This document shows, piece after piece, positions 52,012 through 59,922 of a stretch of DNA of 64,000 nt. The stretch's first letter is position 1; the number at the start of each line of letters is the position of its first letter. Source of the DNA: Variovorax sp. dw_308 (lineage in GTDB: Bacteria > Pseudomonadota > Gammaproteobacteria > Burkholderiales > Burkholderiaceae_C). The stretch is taken from contig NZ_JAATOM010000026.1 in NCBI RefSeq assembly GCF_019207085.1, forward strand, positions 19,755 through 83,754, in the 5' to 3' direction. A program made the translations under genes and the position numbers. The notes beneath the pieces are model-generated. The model had not been told where the DNA came from. It saw only the letters and a program-made list of their open reading frames with translations, and did not search any database.

Positions 52012-54378
52012 ATGAAAGCAGCAGCGCAGATCGCGCAGAGCCAGAAAGTCGGGACCCAGGTCGCGACGGTGCTCCAGAAACGTGTGCAGAACGCGCAGGA
52101 GCAGTTCGCTCGCCGCGTGAGCAAGGCCGTGCAGGACCAGCCCGGCGTTCCGCTGGCCCAGCCCCTCGCGGGCATGGATCCGCAGAGCCTGTTCCAGTAC
52201 GCCATCGATGCAACGCAGCGCTCTGTGCTGTTCTGGGACACCCTGTGGCAGCGCGGGAACGACTTCGTCGAGCACAACAAGCAGGGCCTGAAGCCGGTGC
52301 TGCATTTCGATTCCGAAGTGGTGCTCGACGCGCGCAAGTTCGACCGCCCGGTCAACTACGCGCTGCTGCGGATCACGCCGCCCAAGGGCGTCGTCATCGA
52401 TCCGAAGCGCCGGCCCTACCTGATCATCGATCCGCGCGCCGGCCACGGCCCCGGCATCGGTGGGTTCAAGGACGATTCGCAGGTCGGGGTGGCGCTGCGC
52501 GCCGGGCATCCGGTGTACTTCGTCATCTTCTTCCGCGACCCTGAACCGGGCCAGACGTTGATCGACGTCTGCAATGCCGAGCAGCAGTTCGTCAAGAAGG
52601 TGCGCGCGCTGCATCCCGACAGTGCCAAGCCGGCGATCGTCGGCAATTGCCAGGGCGGCTGGGCCGCGATGATGCTGGCCGCCTCCGACCCGGACGACAC
52701 CGGGCCGATCGTGATCAACGGTGCGCCGATGTCCTACTGGGGCGGGGCCTGGAGCGAAGGCGAGGGCGACAACCCGATGCGCTACGCGGGCGGCCTGCTG
52801 GGTGGTTCGTGGCTGGCATCAATGACGGCCGACCTGGGCAACGGCAAGTTCGACGGTGCCTACCTGGTGCAGAACTTCGAGAACCTCAACCCCACCAACA
52901 GCCTCTGGGACAAGTACTACAACCTCTACTCGAAGGCCGATACCGAGCCGCCGCGCTTCCTCGAGTTCGAGCACTGGTGGGGCGGCTACTACCTGATGAA
53001 CCGCGAGGAGATCGAATGGATCACCCGCAACCTGTTCGTCGGCAACAAGCTGTGGACCGGCGACACCAAGTCGGGCAGCGGCAAGCCCTTCGACCTGCGC
53101 GACATCCGCTCGCCGATCGTCCTGTTCGCATCGATGGGCGACAACATCACGCCGCCGCAACAGGCCTTCAACTGGGTGGCGGACGTCTATGAAAGCACGG
53201 CCGACATCAAGGCGCGCGGCCAGGTCATCGTCGGCCTGCTGCACCAGAGCATCGGCCACCTCGGGATCTTCGTGTCCGGCGCGGTGGCGAAGAAGGAGCA
53301 CAACCAGATCGTGTCGGTGCTCAAGAGCATTGAAACGCTGCCGCCGGGCCTCTACGGCATGGCGGTCACCGAGCGCGAGTCGGACGGCGGCGCGCTCGAG
53401 TACGACGTCGAGTTCCACGAGCACCGGCTGGAGGACATCATGGAGCGGATCAATCGCTTCAAACGCGCCGATGAAAAGCCGTTCGAGGCGGTGGCGGCCG
53501 TCTCGGAGTTCAACCAGCGTGCCTACGAACTGTTCGCAAGGCCGATGGTGCAGGCGATGGCGACGGAACAGGGCGCGGAGATGCTGCGCAACTTCCATCC
53601 ACTGCGCTTTCAGAACTGGGCCATCTCGAGCATGAACCCCTGGCTGTCGTGGATCGCACCCACCGCGGAGGCAGTGAGGGCGAATCGCAAGCCGATGGAC
53701 GCCGACCACCCCATGCGCCGCAGCGAAAAGCTGGGCGCGGAACTGTTCAGCGCATCGCTCGATCTGTACCGCGCCATGCGGGATGCGATGACCGAGGCCC
53801 AGTTCTTCGGCCTCTACGCCAACATGGTTCCGCCGACGGGCGCCGGGGAGGCGCCGGGGGGTGCCGCGCAGGCGCCGGTGACGGCGATCCGCGACTTGCC
53901 GCAGGTCCGCGAGGCCGTTGCCGCCATCGCGAAGGGCGGCTACGACGAAGCTGTCGCGCGCGCTGCCTTCCTGCTGGCGCGCAGGGGCGAGACGCTGCCA
54001 CTTTCGCGGGTGGAGATGCGCCAGGAACTGGCGACGGAATACGCGGACTATCTGCCTCACATGCCTGCACATCAATGGCGGGCCATCCGCGGCGTCCAGG
54101 AAATCATCGCGCGCAGCGAGCCGGACCAGGCCGTGAGCACCCTGGCCGACCTGTTGGCTGACCCTGCCGACCGCGAGCGCTTCCTGGCGCTGCTCGACAA
54201 GGTCGGCGCCGATCGCCGTGTGCTGCGTTCCGCTCCGACCGCGGAGCAGGCAGCGATGGCGGCCCGCATCCGGGCACTGCTGGCCGGGGCCGGCGAAGGC
54301 AAGGGCGGCCGAGGTTCGGTGGTGGTGCACGGGCAATTCCCGTCCGCGCGCCGGAAGACTCCACGCAAGAAGGCCTGA
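52012..54378 (+). CDS. DUF3141 protein (PhaC-like alpha/beta hydrolase)
   Basis: 788 residues. The N-terminal part is a PHA-synthase-like alpha/beta hydrolase: HFDSEVVLDARKF, RRPYLIIDPRAGHGPGIGG and the nucleophile elbow VGNCQGGW with Cys213 in place of the Ser of lipases, as in PhaC. A likely acid/His pair comes later (DNITPPQQAFNW and HQSIGHLGIFVSG). The last about 250 residues are a separate helical domain. DUF3141 proteins occur in hypoxia-induced clusters; the substrate is unknown. Start ATG at 52012; the FNR-type box is 67 bp upstream. ackA follows 4 bp later. Confidence 0.8.
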   Translation: MKAAAQIAQSQKVGTQVATVLQKRVQNAQEQFARRVSKAVQDQPGVPLAQPLAGMDPQSLFQYAIDATQRSVLFWDTLWQRGNDFVEHNKQGLKPVLHFDSEVVLDARKFDRPVNYALLRITPPKGVVIDPKRRPYLIIDPRAGHGPGIGGFKDDSQVGVALRAGHPVYFVIFFRDPEPGQTLIDVCNAEQQFVKKVRALHPDSAKPAIVGNCQGGWAAMMLAASDPDDTGPIVINGAPMSYWGGAWSEGEGDNPMRYAGGLLGGSWLASMTADLGNGKFDGAYLVQNFENLNPTNSLWDKYYNLYSKADTEPPRFLEFEHWWGGYYLMNREEIEWITRNLFVGNKLWTGDTKSGSGKPFDLRDIRSPIVLFASMGDNITPPQQAFNWVADVYESTADIKARGQVIVGLLHQSIGHLGIFVSGAVAKKEHNQIVSVLKSIETLPPGLYGMAVTERESDGGALEYDVEFHEHRLEDIMERINRFKRADEKPFEAVAAVSEFNQRAYELFARPMVQAMATEQGAEMLRNFHPLRFQNWAISSMNPWLSWIAPTAEAVRANRKPMDADHPMRRSEKLGAELFSASLDLYRAMRDAMTEAQFFGLYANMVPPTGAGEAPGGAAQAPVTAIRDLPQVREAVAAIAKGGYDEAVARAAFLLARRGETLPLSRVEMRQELATEYADYLPHMPAHQWRAIRGVQEIIARSEPDQAVSTLADLLADPADRERFLALLDKVGADRRVLRSAPTAEQAAMAARIRALLAGAGEGKGGRGSVVVHGQFPSARRKTPRKKA

Positions 54379-54382
54379 TCCC

Positions 54383-55585
54383 GTGGCCGACGTGATCCTC
54401 GTGCTGAATGCGGGCTCCTCGAGCATCAAGTTCAGCGCGTTCGCCACGCACGGCCGCGAACTCGAACTGGTCATGCGCGGCCAGATTGAAGGGCTTTTCA
54501 CCGCGCCGCGCTTCGTCGCCAAGGATGGCGACGGCAAGGAAATCGGCGCCAGGGCATGGGGTGAAGGCACCGAACTCGGGCATGCGGGCGCCATCGGCTT
54601 CCTCGCGGACTTCCTTCGTGAACATGGCGATGGCTACACCCTGTCCGCGGTCGGCCATCGCGTGGTGCATGGCGGGCTCGCGTTCTCGCAGGCAGTGCGG
54701 GTCACGCCCGAGGCGATCACGGCCCTCGCCGCCCTGATACCCCTGGCGCCACTTCACCAGCCGCACAACCTCAAGGCCATCGAGATCGTCGCGCAGCAGC
54801 GCCCGGACTTGCCCCAGGTAGCCTGCTTCGACACCGGATTCCATCGCGCGCAGCCCGAGGCGGCGCAGGCCTTTGCGCTGCCGGCCTCGATCACGGGGCT
54901 GGGCGTGCGGCGCTACGGATTCCACGGCCTGTCCTACGAATACGTCGCCAGCGTGCTGCCGCAGTTCGATGCCAGGGCCGCAACGGGCCGCACCATCGTC
55001 GCGCACCTGGGCAACGGCGCCAGCATGTGTGCCATGGCGGCCGGGCGCAGCCTCGCGAGCACGATGGGATTCACCGCCGTGGACGGGCTCCCGATGGGCA
55101 CGCGCAGCGGCACGCTGGACCCGGGCGTCGTGCTGTACCTGATCGATGAACTGCGCATGGATGCGCGCGCGGTCGAGGACCTGATCTACAAGCAGTCCGG
55201 CCTGCTGGGTGTTTCGGGGCTGTCGAGCGACATGCGCGTGCTGCTGGCCAGCGACGACGAACGGGCGCGCTTCGCCGTGGACCTCTTTGTCTACCGGATC
55301 GGGCGCGAACTCGGCTCGCTGGCCGCCGCTGCGCAAGGCATTGACGCCCTGGTGTTCACCGCCGGCATTGGCGAGCACGCGGCATCGCTGCGCGAGCGCG
55401 TGTGCCGCGATGCCGCCTGGCTCGGCCTGGAACTCGACCCGGCGGCCAACCTGCGTGGCGGGCCCTGCATCAGCGCGCCGTCGAGCAAGGTCTCGGCCTG
55501 GGTCATTCCCACGAACGAGGAACTGATGATCGCCCGCCACACCTGCGAAGTGCTCGGGCTTGCTGGAGAAACGCATGGCGCTTGA
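54383..55585 (+). CDS. ackA: Acetate kinase
   Basis: 400 residues. LNAGSSSIKFSAF, VGHRVVHGG, ACFDTGFHR, YGFHGLSYEYV, VAHLGNGASM, GLPMGTRSGTLDPG and FTAGIGEHAASLRE are the AckA landmarks. It makes ATP from acetyl phosphate, useful in fermentation or anoxia. No phosphotransacetylase (pta) gene lies in the window, so acetyl phosphate must come from elsewhere. The start is GTG 54383; fabI overlaps its 3' end by 11 bp in another frame. Confidence 0.93.
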   Translation: MADVILVLNAGSSSIKFSAFATHGRELELVMRGQIEGLFTAPRFVAKDGDGKEIGARAWGEGTELGHAGAIGFLADFLREHGDGYTLSAVGHRVVHGGLAFSQAVRVTPEAITALAALIPLAPLHQPHNLKAIEIVAQQRPDLPQVACFDTGFHRAQPEAAQAFALPASITGLGVRRYGFHGLSYEYVASVLPQFDARAATGRTIVAHLGNGASMCAMAAGRSLASTMGFTAVDGLPMGTRSGTLDPGVVLYLIDELRMDARAVEDLIYKQSGLLGVSGLSSDMRVLLASDDERARFAVDLFVYRIGRELGSLAAAAQGIDALVFTAGIGEHAASLRERVCRDAAWLGLELDPAANLRGGPCISAPSSKVSAWVIPTNEELMIARHTCEVLGLAGETHGA

Positions 55586-56357
55586 TATCCCACGCCCGTT
55601 GTTGCAAGGCAAGAAGGTGCTTGTCTGCGGCATCGCCAACGAGCATTCGATTGCCTACGGATGCGCGGCGGCCTTCCGCGAACTGGGCGCCGACCTGGCG
55701 ATCACCTACGTTGGCGAGAAGGGGCGCGCGTATGTCGAGCCGCTGGCAACCGCCCTGCAGGCGCCGATCTTCATGCCGCTTGACGTGTCCGTGCCGGGTG
55801 AACTCGAAGCCGTGTTCGAGCGCATCGAAAGCGAATGGGGCCGGCTCGATGTCGTGGTGCATTCCATCGCCTGGGCGCCCAAGGACGACTTGCAGGGTGG
55901 CTTGCTGAACTGCTCCGCCGAGGGTTTTGGCCGGGCCATGGACATCTCCTGTCACTCCTTCGTCCGAATGGCCCTGTTGGCGGCACCGCTGATGAAGGAC
56001 GGCGGCACGCTGTTCACCATGTCGTACTACGGTGCCAACAAGGTGGTCGACAACTACAACGTGATGGGGCCGGTCAAGGCCGCGCTCGAGGCGTGCGCGC
56101 GCTACCTCGCCTTCGAGCTTGGGCCGCGCGGCATCCGCGTGCACGCGATCTCGCCGGGGCCGCTCAAGACCCGCGCCGCCTCCGGCCTGAAGGACTTCGA
56201 CCTGCTGCTCACCGAAGCGGCGCGGAGGGCGCCGCTGGGCGAACTGGTCGACATCATGGATGTCGGATTCACCTGCGCGTTTCTTGCGACGCCTTACGCG
56301 CGGCGACTTTCGGGGGAGACGCTTTACGTCGATGGCGGCGTGAACATCATGGCGTAG
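55575..56357 (+). CDS. fabI: Enoyl-ACP reductase (FabI)
   Basis: 260 residues. Cofactor motif GIANEHSIAYGCAAAF; catalytic Tyr and Lys in NYNVMGPVKAALEA (Y161, K168). FabI completes the elongation cycle of fatty-acid synthesis, and the same family can reduce other enoyl thioesters. As a second copy in a stress cluster it may be a hypoxia-specific isoform, a guess since the rest of the genome is not visible. ATG 55575 inside the ackA end. Confidence 0.9.
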   Translation: MALDIPRPLLQGKKVLVCGIANEHSIAYGCAAAFRELGADLAITYVGEKGRAYVEPLATALQAPIFMPLDVSVPGELEAVFERIESEWGRLDVVVHSIAWAPKDDLQGGLLNCSAEGFGRAMDISCHSFVRMALLAAPLMKDGGTLFTMSYYGANKVVDNYNVMGPVKAALEACARYLAFELGPRGIRVHAISPGPLKTRAASGLKDFDLLLTEAARRAPLGELVDIMDVGFTCAFLATPYARRLSGETLYVDGGVNIMA

Positions 56358-56384
56358 TAAACACAGTGCACAAAGGAGATCCGC

Positions 56385-56639
56385 ATGGCACGACTCTGGT
56401 TGGGAAATATCGAGGCCGGCACGACCGATGACGAGATCAAGGCGTTCCTGGTGAAGTACGGTTTTCCGGAGTTCGACAGGATCGAGCACGTTGCGGCCGA
56501 CGGGCCCCGGCCTGCCGCGATCGTCATCTTCGAAGGCGTGCCCGCGGAGGGGCTGCGCCTCCTCCAGGCCCGAATTCACGACATGTACTGGAAGAAGGGC
56601 CGCCTCACTGCACAGGTCGTGCACGACGACTTCGCCTGA
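56385..56639 (+). CDS. Small RRM-like RNA-binding protein
   Basis: 84 residues. LWLGNIEAGTTDDEIKAFL resembles RNP2 and helix 1 of RNA recognition motifs, and PAAIVIFEGVPAEGLRLL resembles RNP1 and helix 2, although the aromatic residues of RNP1 are weak. ATG 56385 has AAAGGAG 9 nt upstream. It lies 27 bp after fabI, in the same operon. RNA binding is inferred from the fold. Confidence 0.65.
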   Translation: MARLWLGNIEAGTTDDEIKAFLVKYGFPEFDRIEHVAADGPRPAAIVIFEGVPAEGLRLLQARIHDMYWKKGRLTAQVVHDDFA

Positions 56640-56658
56640 CGTCCGGGGTACGAGCGCC

Positions 56659-57675
56659 ATGGGCCTCCTCGATCGTCTTTTCGGCAGCAAGGCCAGCAAT
56701 GCACCGCGCGACGAGGAGGTCGGCCGGATGGTGCAGCGCGTCATCGCGCTGCATCCCCGACTGCGCACGGTGCATGGCCACGAGGCGCGCCTGGAAGCGG
56801 CCGTCGCCAAGGCGGCGGCGCACCTGCGCGGACTCGTGGCGGCTTTTCCGCCGCCCCGCGGCATGGATGCGGCAAGCTGGTCGTCCGATCCTCATGTCAG
56901 GGCATTCTTCGCGGCGGCGGACGATATCCCGCTGGTGCTCGGAAGGTCGACGGAACTGCGCGCGTTCCTGGAAGAGCAGCCGGGCCTTGCGCATGTCTTC
57001 GCCGTCCTGGGCATGGCCATGAACGAACGCAACACGCTGGGCGTTGCCCGGGAAGGCGACGTCATGCGCAAGGATGTTGCGCAGACGACGCTCAGCTTCA
57101 GCGACCACCAGATCCGCATCTGCGCGCCGGCCGAGGCCGAGGTGCGACAGGCCATCGTGCACCGGTTGATCGACCAGTTGGCCATCGAGGCGCTTGCGCG
57201 CATCGCCTCGGACGACGACAGGCGCGGCGTGCTGGAGCAGGAGCGCGCGCTGCTCGCGACCCGCGTGCGGCTGCTGGCACGGCAGGGTGCGGGCATGGCA
57301 TCGGTCACGGGCGGCGAGGACCCGGGCGATGCCAGTCAGCTGGCGCGGCTGCGCGCGCGGCTGGAAGAAAACGACGGCGAGTTGAAGGCCCTGGGGCCAC
57401 GCGTCGGCGCGCTGGACCGTCAGCTCGACGTGGTGTGCGAGCTGTTCGCGGACGCCAGCACGACGATGCATGTCACATCCCGGCGAGTGAGGCTGAGCCG
57501 CATGAATGTCATCCTGCCCGAGCAGGATGCGGAAGAAGGCCATGCGCTGGACCTGCATACCGCCCGCGTTCCCGGCGACCCGCCGCGCGTTCGCGCGTTC
57601 ACGCTGGTGCGGCTGGCCAGGGCAGACGTGCCGAAGGCGGCGAATCTGCTGGATCGGGCGGAGCAGATGCTGTGA
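56659..57675 (+). CDS. Uncharacterised coiled-coil protein
   Basis: 338 residues, not recognised. MGLLDRLFGSKAS at the start is followed by helices and a coiled coil near residues 195-255 (GVLEQERALLATRVRLLARQ and LARLRARLEENDGELKALG). No signal peptide or membrane segment. It follows the RRM gene by 19 bp and is probably the last gene of the DUF3141 operon; its stop is 7 bp from the convergent response-regulator stop. Confidence 0.6.
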   Translation: MGLLDRLFGSKASNAPRDEEVGRMVQRVIALHPRLRTVHGHEARLEAAVAKAAAHLRGLVAAFPPPRGMDAASWSSDPHVRAFFAAADDIPLVLGRSTELRAFLEEQPGLAHVFAVLGMAMNERNTLGVAREGDVMRKDVAQTTLSFSDHQIRICAPAEAEVRQAIVHRLIDQLAIEALARIASDDDRRGVLEQERALLATRVRLLARQGAGMASVTGGEDPGDASQLARLRARLEENDGELKALGPRVGALDRQLDVVCELFADASTTMHVTSRRVRLSRMNVILPEQDAEEGHALDLHTARVPGDPPRVRAFTLVRLARADVPKAANLLDRAEQML

Positions 57676-57682
57676 GCGGGCC

Positions 57683-58348
57683 CTAGTATTGCGATGAGGC
57701 GACGAGGTGATTTTCCAGCGCGTAGCGAACCAGTTCCGCCGTGCTCGATACCTGCAGCTTCTCCTGGATGCGGGTCTTGTGCGTGCTCACGGTCTTCGCC
57801 GACAGGTGCAGCGTCTCGCCAATGTCGGTGAGCCGCTGGCCAGCCGCGATGAGCTGCAGCACTTCGAACTCCCGATCCGTCAGCAGCCCGTGCAGTGGCA
57901 TGTCCGACTGTCCGTTGAGTCTCTGCACCAGCTGTCCTGCCAGGCTCTGCGTGACGTATTCGCCGCCTGCCGCCACCTTGCGCACCGCATTGACCAGTTC
58001 TTCTGCAGCGACGTCCTTGCTGAGATAGCCGTTGGCACCTGCCTTGAATGCGCGTAGCGCATACTGCGCCTCGGCATGCATGCTCAGGACAAGCACCCGC
58101 ACGTCGCTGAATTCGCCCTTGATGCGCTGCACCAGATCCAGGCCTGGCATGCCGGGCAGCGACAAGTCGACAAGCGCGAGGTCAAACCTCTCCTGGCGCA
58201 GGATCTCGAGCGCCTGGAAGCCGGTGGCGGCTTCGGTGAGGGCCCAGTGATTCCCCGCCGATTCGAGCACGCGTTTCAGGCCCTCACGGACGACGGCATG
58301 GTCGTCAACCAAGAGCATCCGAAGTTCTGGCTCAGTCACGGCTGGCAT
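57683..58348 (-). CDS. NarL/FixJ-type response regulator
   Basis: 221 residues. Receiver domain with DD14-15 (LLVDDHAVV), phosphoacceptor D61 in LVDLSLPG and K in YLSKDVA. LuxR-type helix-turn-helix in LTDREFEVLQLIAAGQRLTDIG and SAKTVSTHKTRIQEKL. It probably receives phosphate from the NarX-like kinase at 59923. Start ATG 58348 (MPAVTEPELRM); a longer frame upstream lacks a ribosome site. Confidence 0.88.
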   Translation of the reverse strand: MPAVTEPELRMLLVDDHAVVREGLKRVLESAGNHWALTEAATGFQALEILRQERFDLALVDLSLPGMPGLDLVQRIKGEFSDVRVLVLSMHAEAQYALRAFKAGANGYLSKDVAAEELVNAVRKVAAGGEYVTQSLAGQLVQRLNGQSDMPLHGLLTDREFEVLQLIAAGQRLTDIGETLHLSAKTVSTHKTRIQEKLQVSSTAELVRYALENHLVASSQY

Positions 58349-58621
58349 CGTCAATGTGCACTCCTCGGCCCGCTGGATAGTTGTCGGGTGGCGAGACTGT
58401 GAGCCCAAATGTCAATTCCGGCAACAAAGTGACGCACTTATGCTTCGACAGTGTGTGTCTATAGGTTTAATCCGAAAGTCATGTAGGAAGAATCCTTGAC
58501 GACGAGGAATGCACCGCCGTTCTGGAGAGCAAGTCGCCGATGTTCCCGCCGTGGCGATCGGCGCAAGCTCCGCGGAGCCCGGCGCGTCCCGGGTCGCCGC
58601 AACCACCGGAGAGCATTTCCA
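58349..58621. promoter_or_regulatory. Divergent promoter region of the two regulators
   Basis: About 270 bp between the NarL-type regulator and the Crp/Fnr gene, which must hold both promoters. No TTGA-N6-TCAA site was found, so the Fnr-type regulator does not seem to control its own gene by this motif. No other operator is obvious. Confidence 0.35.
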
Positions 58622-59464
58622 ATGAACACCCTGACATTGCGTGAACCTCCCACCTGCATTCCGACGCACTCCGAGGCGCCATCTGCCGGCATCGACCATC
58701 GCGAGCGGACCAGCCTGCACGACCTGTTCGGGCTCATCGGCGTTCCTGTTGGCGACGAGCAACAGTCTCCGCTGCCCTTGCCGGCGGTGCGACGGCTGCG
58801 GGCCGGGGAACTGCTGATCATCGAAGGCGCGCCGGCTGCTTCGATCTACATCGCGCGCACCGGAACCTTCAAGGTCTTCCGTACCGCGGAAGACGGCTAC
58901 GAGCAGGTCTTCGGCTTTGCACGGCGGGGCGACCTGCTGGGATGCGACGCGCTGTCCAGCGATCGCCACCAGACGGCCGTGATGGCTCTGTCGGATGCCA
59001 GCGCCCTGGCCATCGCCTCTCCCGACTTCCTTGCACTGACAAACAGCCACCCCGCCTTCGGTCGCGGTGTGATGCGTGCCGTGAGCAACGCGATGATCGA
59101 CCTCACCCGCCTGTCCGACATGATGGCGCCGGTGTCGGCGGAAGTGCGCCTGGCCCGGTTCCTCATGCACCTGTCGCACCAGCTGGCTTCCAGCGGGCAG
59201 TCCGCGACCATCATTCGCCTCGAAATGAGCCGCCGCGACATCGGAAGCTACATCGGCGTCGCCCACGAGACGATCAGCCGTTCGTTCGCGGCCCTGGCCG
59301 ATGCATGCCTGGTCGAGGTGGCGCAACGCAAGGTCAGGATCATCGACCTCGATGCCTTGCAGAAATATGCGCAGGGCACGCGCGCACCCGCCAAGTCGCT
59401 CGCGCGCGTCCCGGCCGCCGTGCCGCGGCCACGCTTCGAAGCCATCGCCGCGCTGGCGGCCTGA
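58622..59464 (+). CDS. Crp/Fnr family transcription regulator with FNR-type recognition helix
   Basis: 280 residues. Sensor beta-barrel (LRAGELLIIEGAPAASIYIARTGTFKVF), dimer helix, then a helix-turn-helix SRRDIGSYIGVAHETISRSF. ETISR (E216, S219, R220) is the FNR recognition signature that reads TTGA. The N terminus has only one Cys (PTCIPTH) and the rest of the protein few more, so an FNR [4Fe-4S] cluster of four cysteines is unlikely; a different signal is expected. ATG 58622. It most likely controls the four FNR-type boxes in this region. Confidence 0.85.
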   Translation: MNTLTLREPPTCIPTHSEAPSAGIDHRERTSLHDLFGLIGVPVGDEQQSPLPLPAVRRLRAGELLIIEGAPAASIYIARTGTFKVFRTAEDGYEQVFGFARRGDLLGCDALSSDRHQTAVMALSDASALAIASPDFLALTNSHPAFGRGVMRAVSNAMIDLTRLSDMMAPVSAEVRLARFLMHLSHQLASSGQSATIIRLEMSRRDIGSYIGVAHETISRSFAALADACLVEVAQRKVRIIDLDALQKYAQGTRAPAKSLARVPAAVPRPRFEAIAALAA

Positions 59465-59468
59465 CAGG

Positions 59469-59858
59469 TCAGCGGCGCTCTTGCTGCGCGGCATGCGCGC
59501 TTGCGAGCTCCGCAACGCAGTCGCGCGCCTGCCGGAACTCGGTGCCCTTGTCGAAGCAGGCGAGGGCGCCGGCTTCGATGTGGCTCTTGCGCATCATGGC
59601 CCAGTTGAACTGGGAAAAAATGATCACCTTGATTGACGGGTGATGCTGCCGGATGTAGTTCAGCACATCGAGTCCGCGTTCCGCTCCGCGCAGCTTGGCA
59701 TCCAGCACGATCAGATCCGGATGCTTCGAGGCGATCGCTGCCATCGCCGAGCGCATATCCTCCGCATGGCCCACGACCTCGACGCCGGGCGCGGTCACCA
59801 GCAGCGCGCCGAAGCTTTGCCGTATCGCCACGGAGTCATCCACCAGCAGCACTTTCAC
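59469..59858 (-). CDS. Single-domain response regulator (receiver only)
   Basis: 129 residues: one CheY-like receiver with VLLVDDSVAIRQ, phosphoacceptor D53 in LIVLDAKLRGAE and K in CFDKGTEF. No output domain, so it likely acts as a phosphate sink or shuttle in a relay. The start is GTG 59858; longer starts (ATG 59924 or 59930) are possible. Divergent from the histidine kinase, about 65 bp apart with the start used here. Confidence 0.82.
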   Translation of the reverse strand: MKVLLVDDSVAIRQSFGALLVTAPGVEVVGHAEDMRSAMAAIASKHPDLIVLDAKLRGAERGLDVLNYIRQHHPSIKVIIFSQFNWAMMRKSHIEAGALACFDKGTEFRQARDCVAELASAHAAQQERR

Positions 59859-59922
59859 CTCTGCACCTCGCTCGATTTGCCCCTTCCAGATATTGCACGG
59901 GATCTCGCCGCCGGAAATGCGC

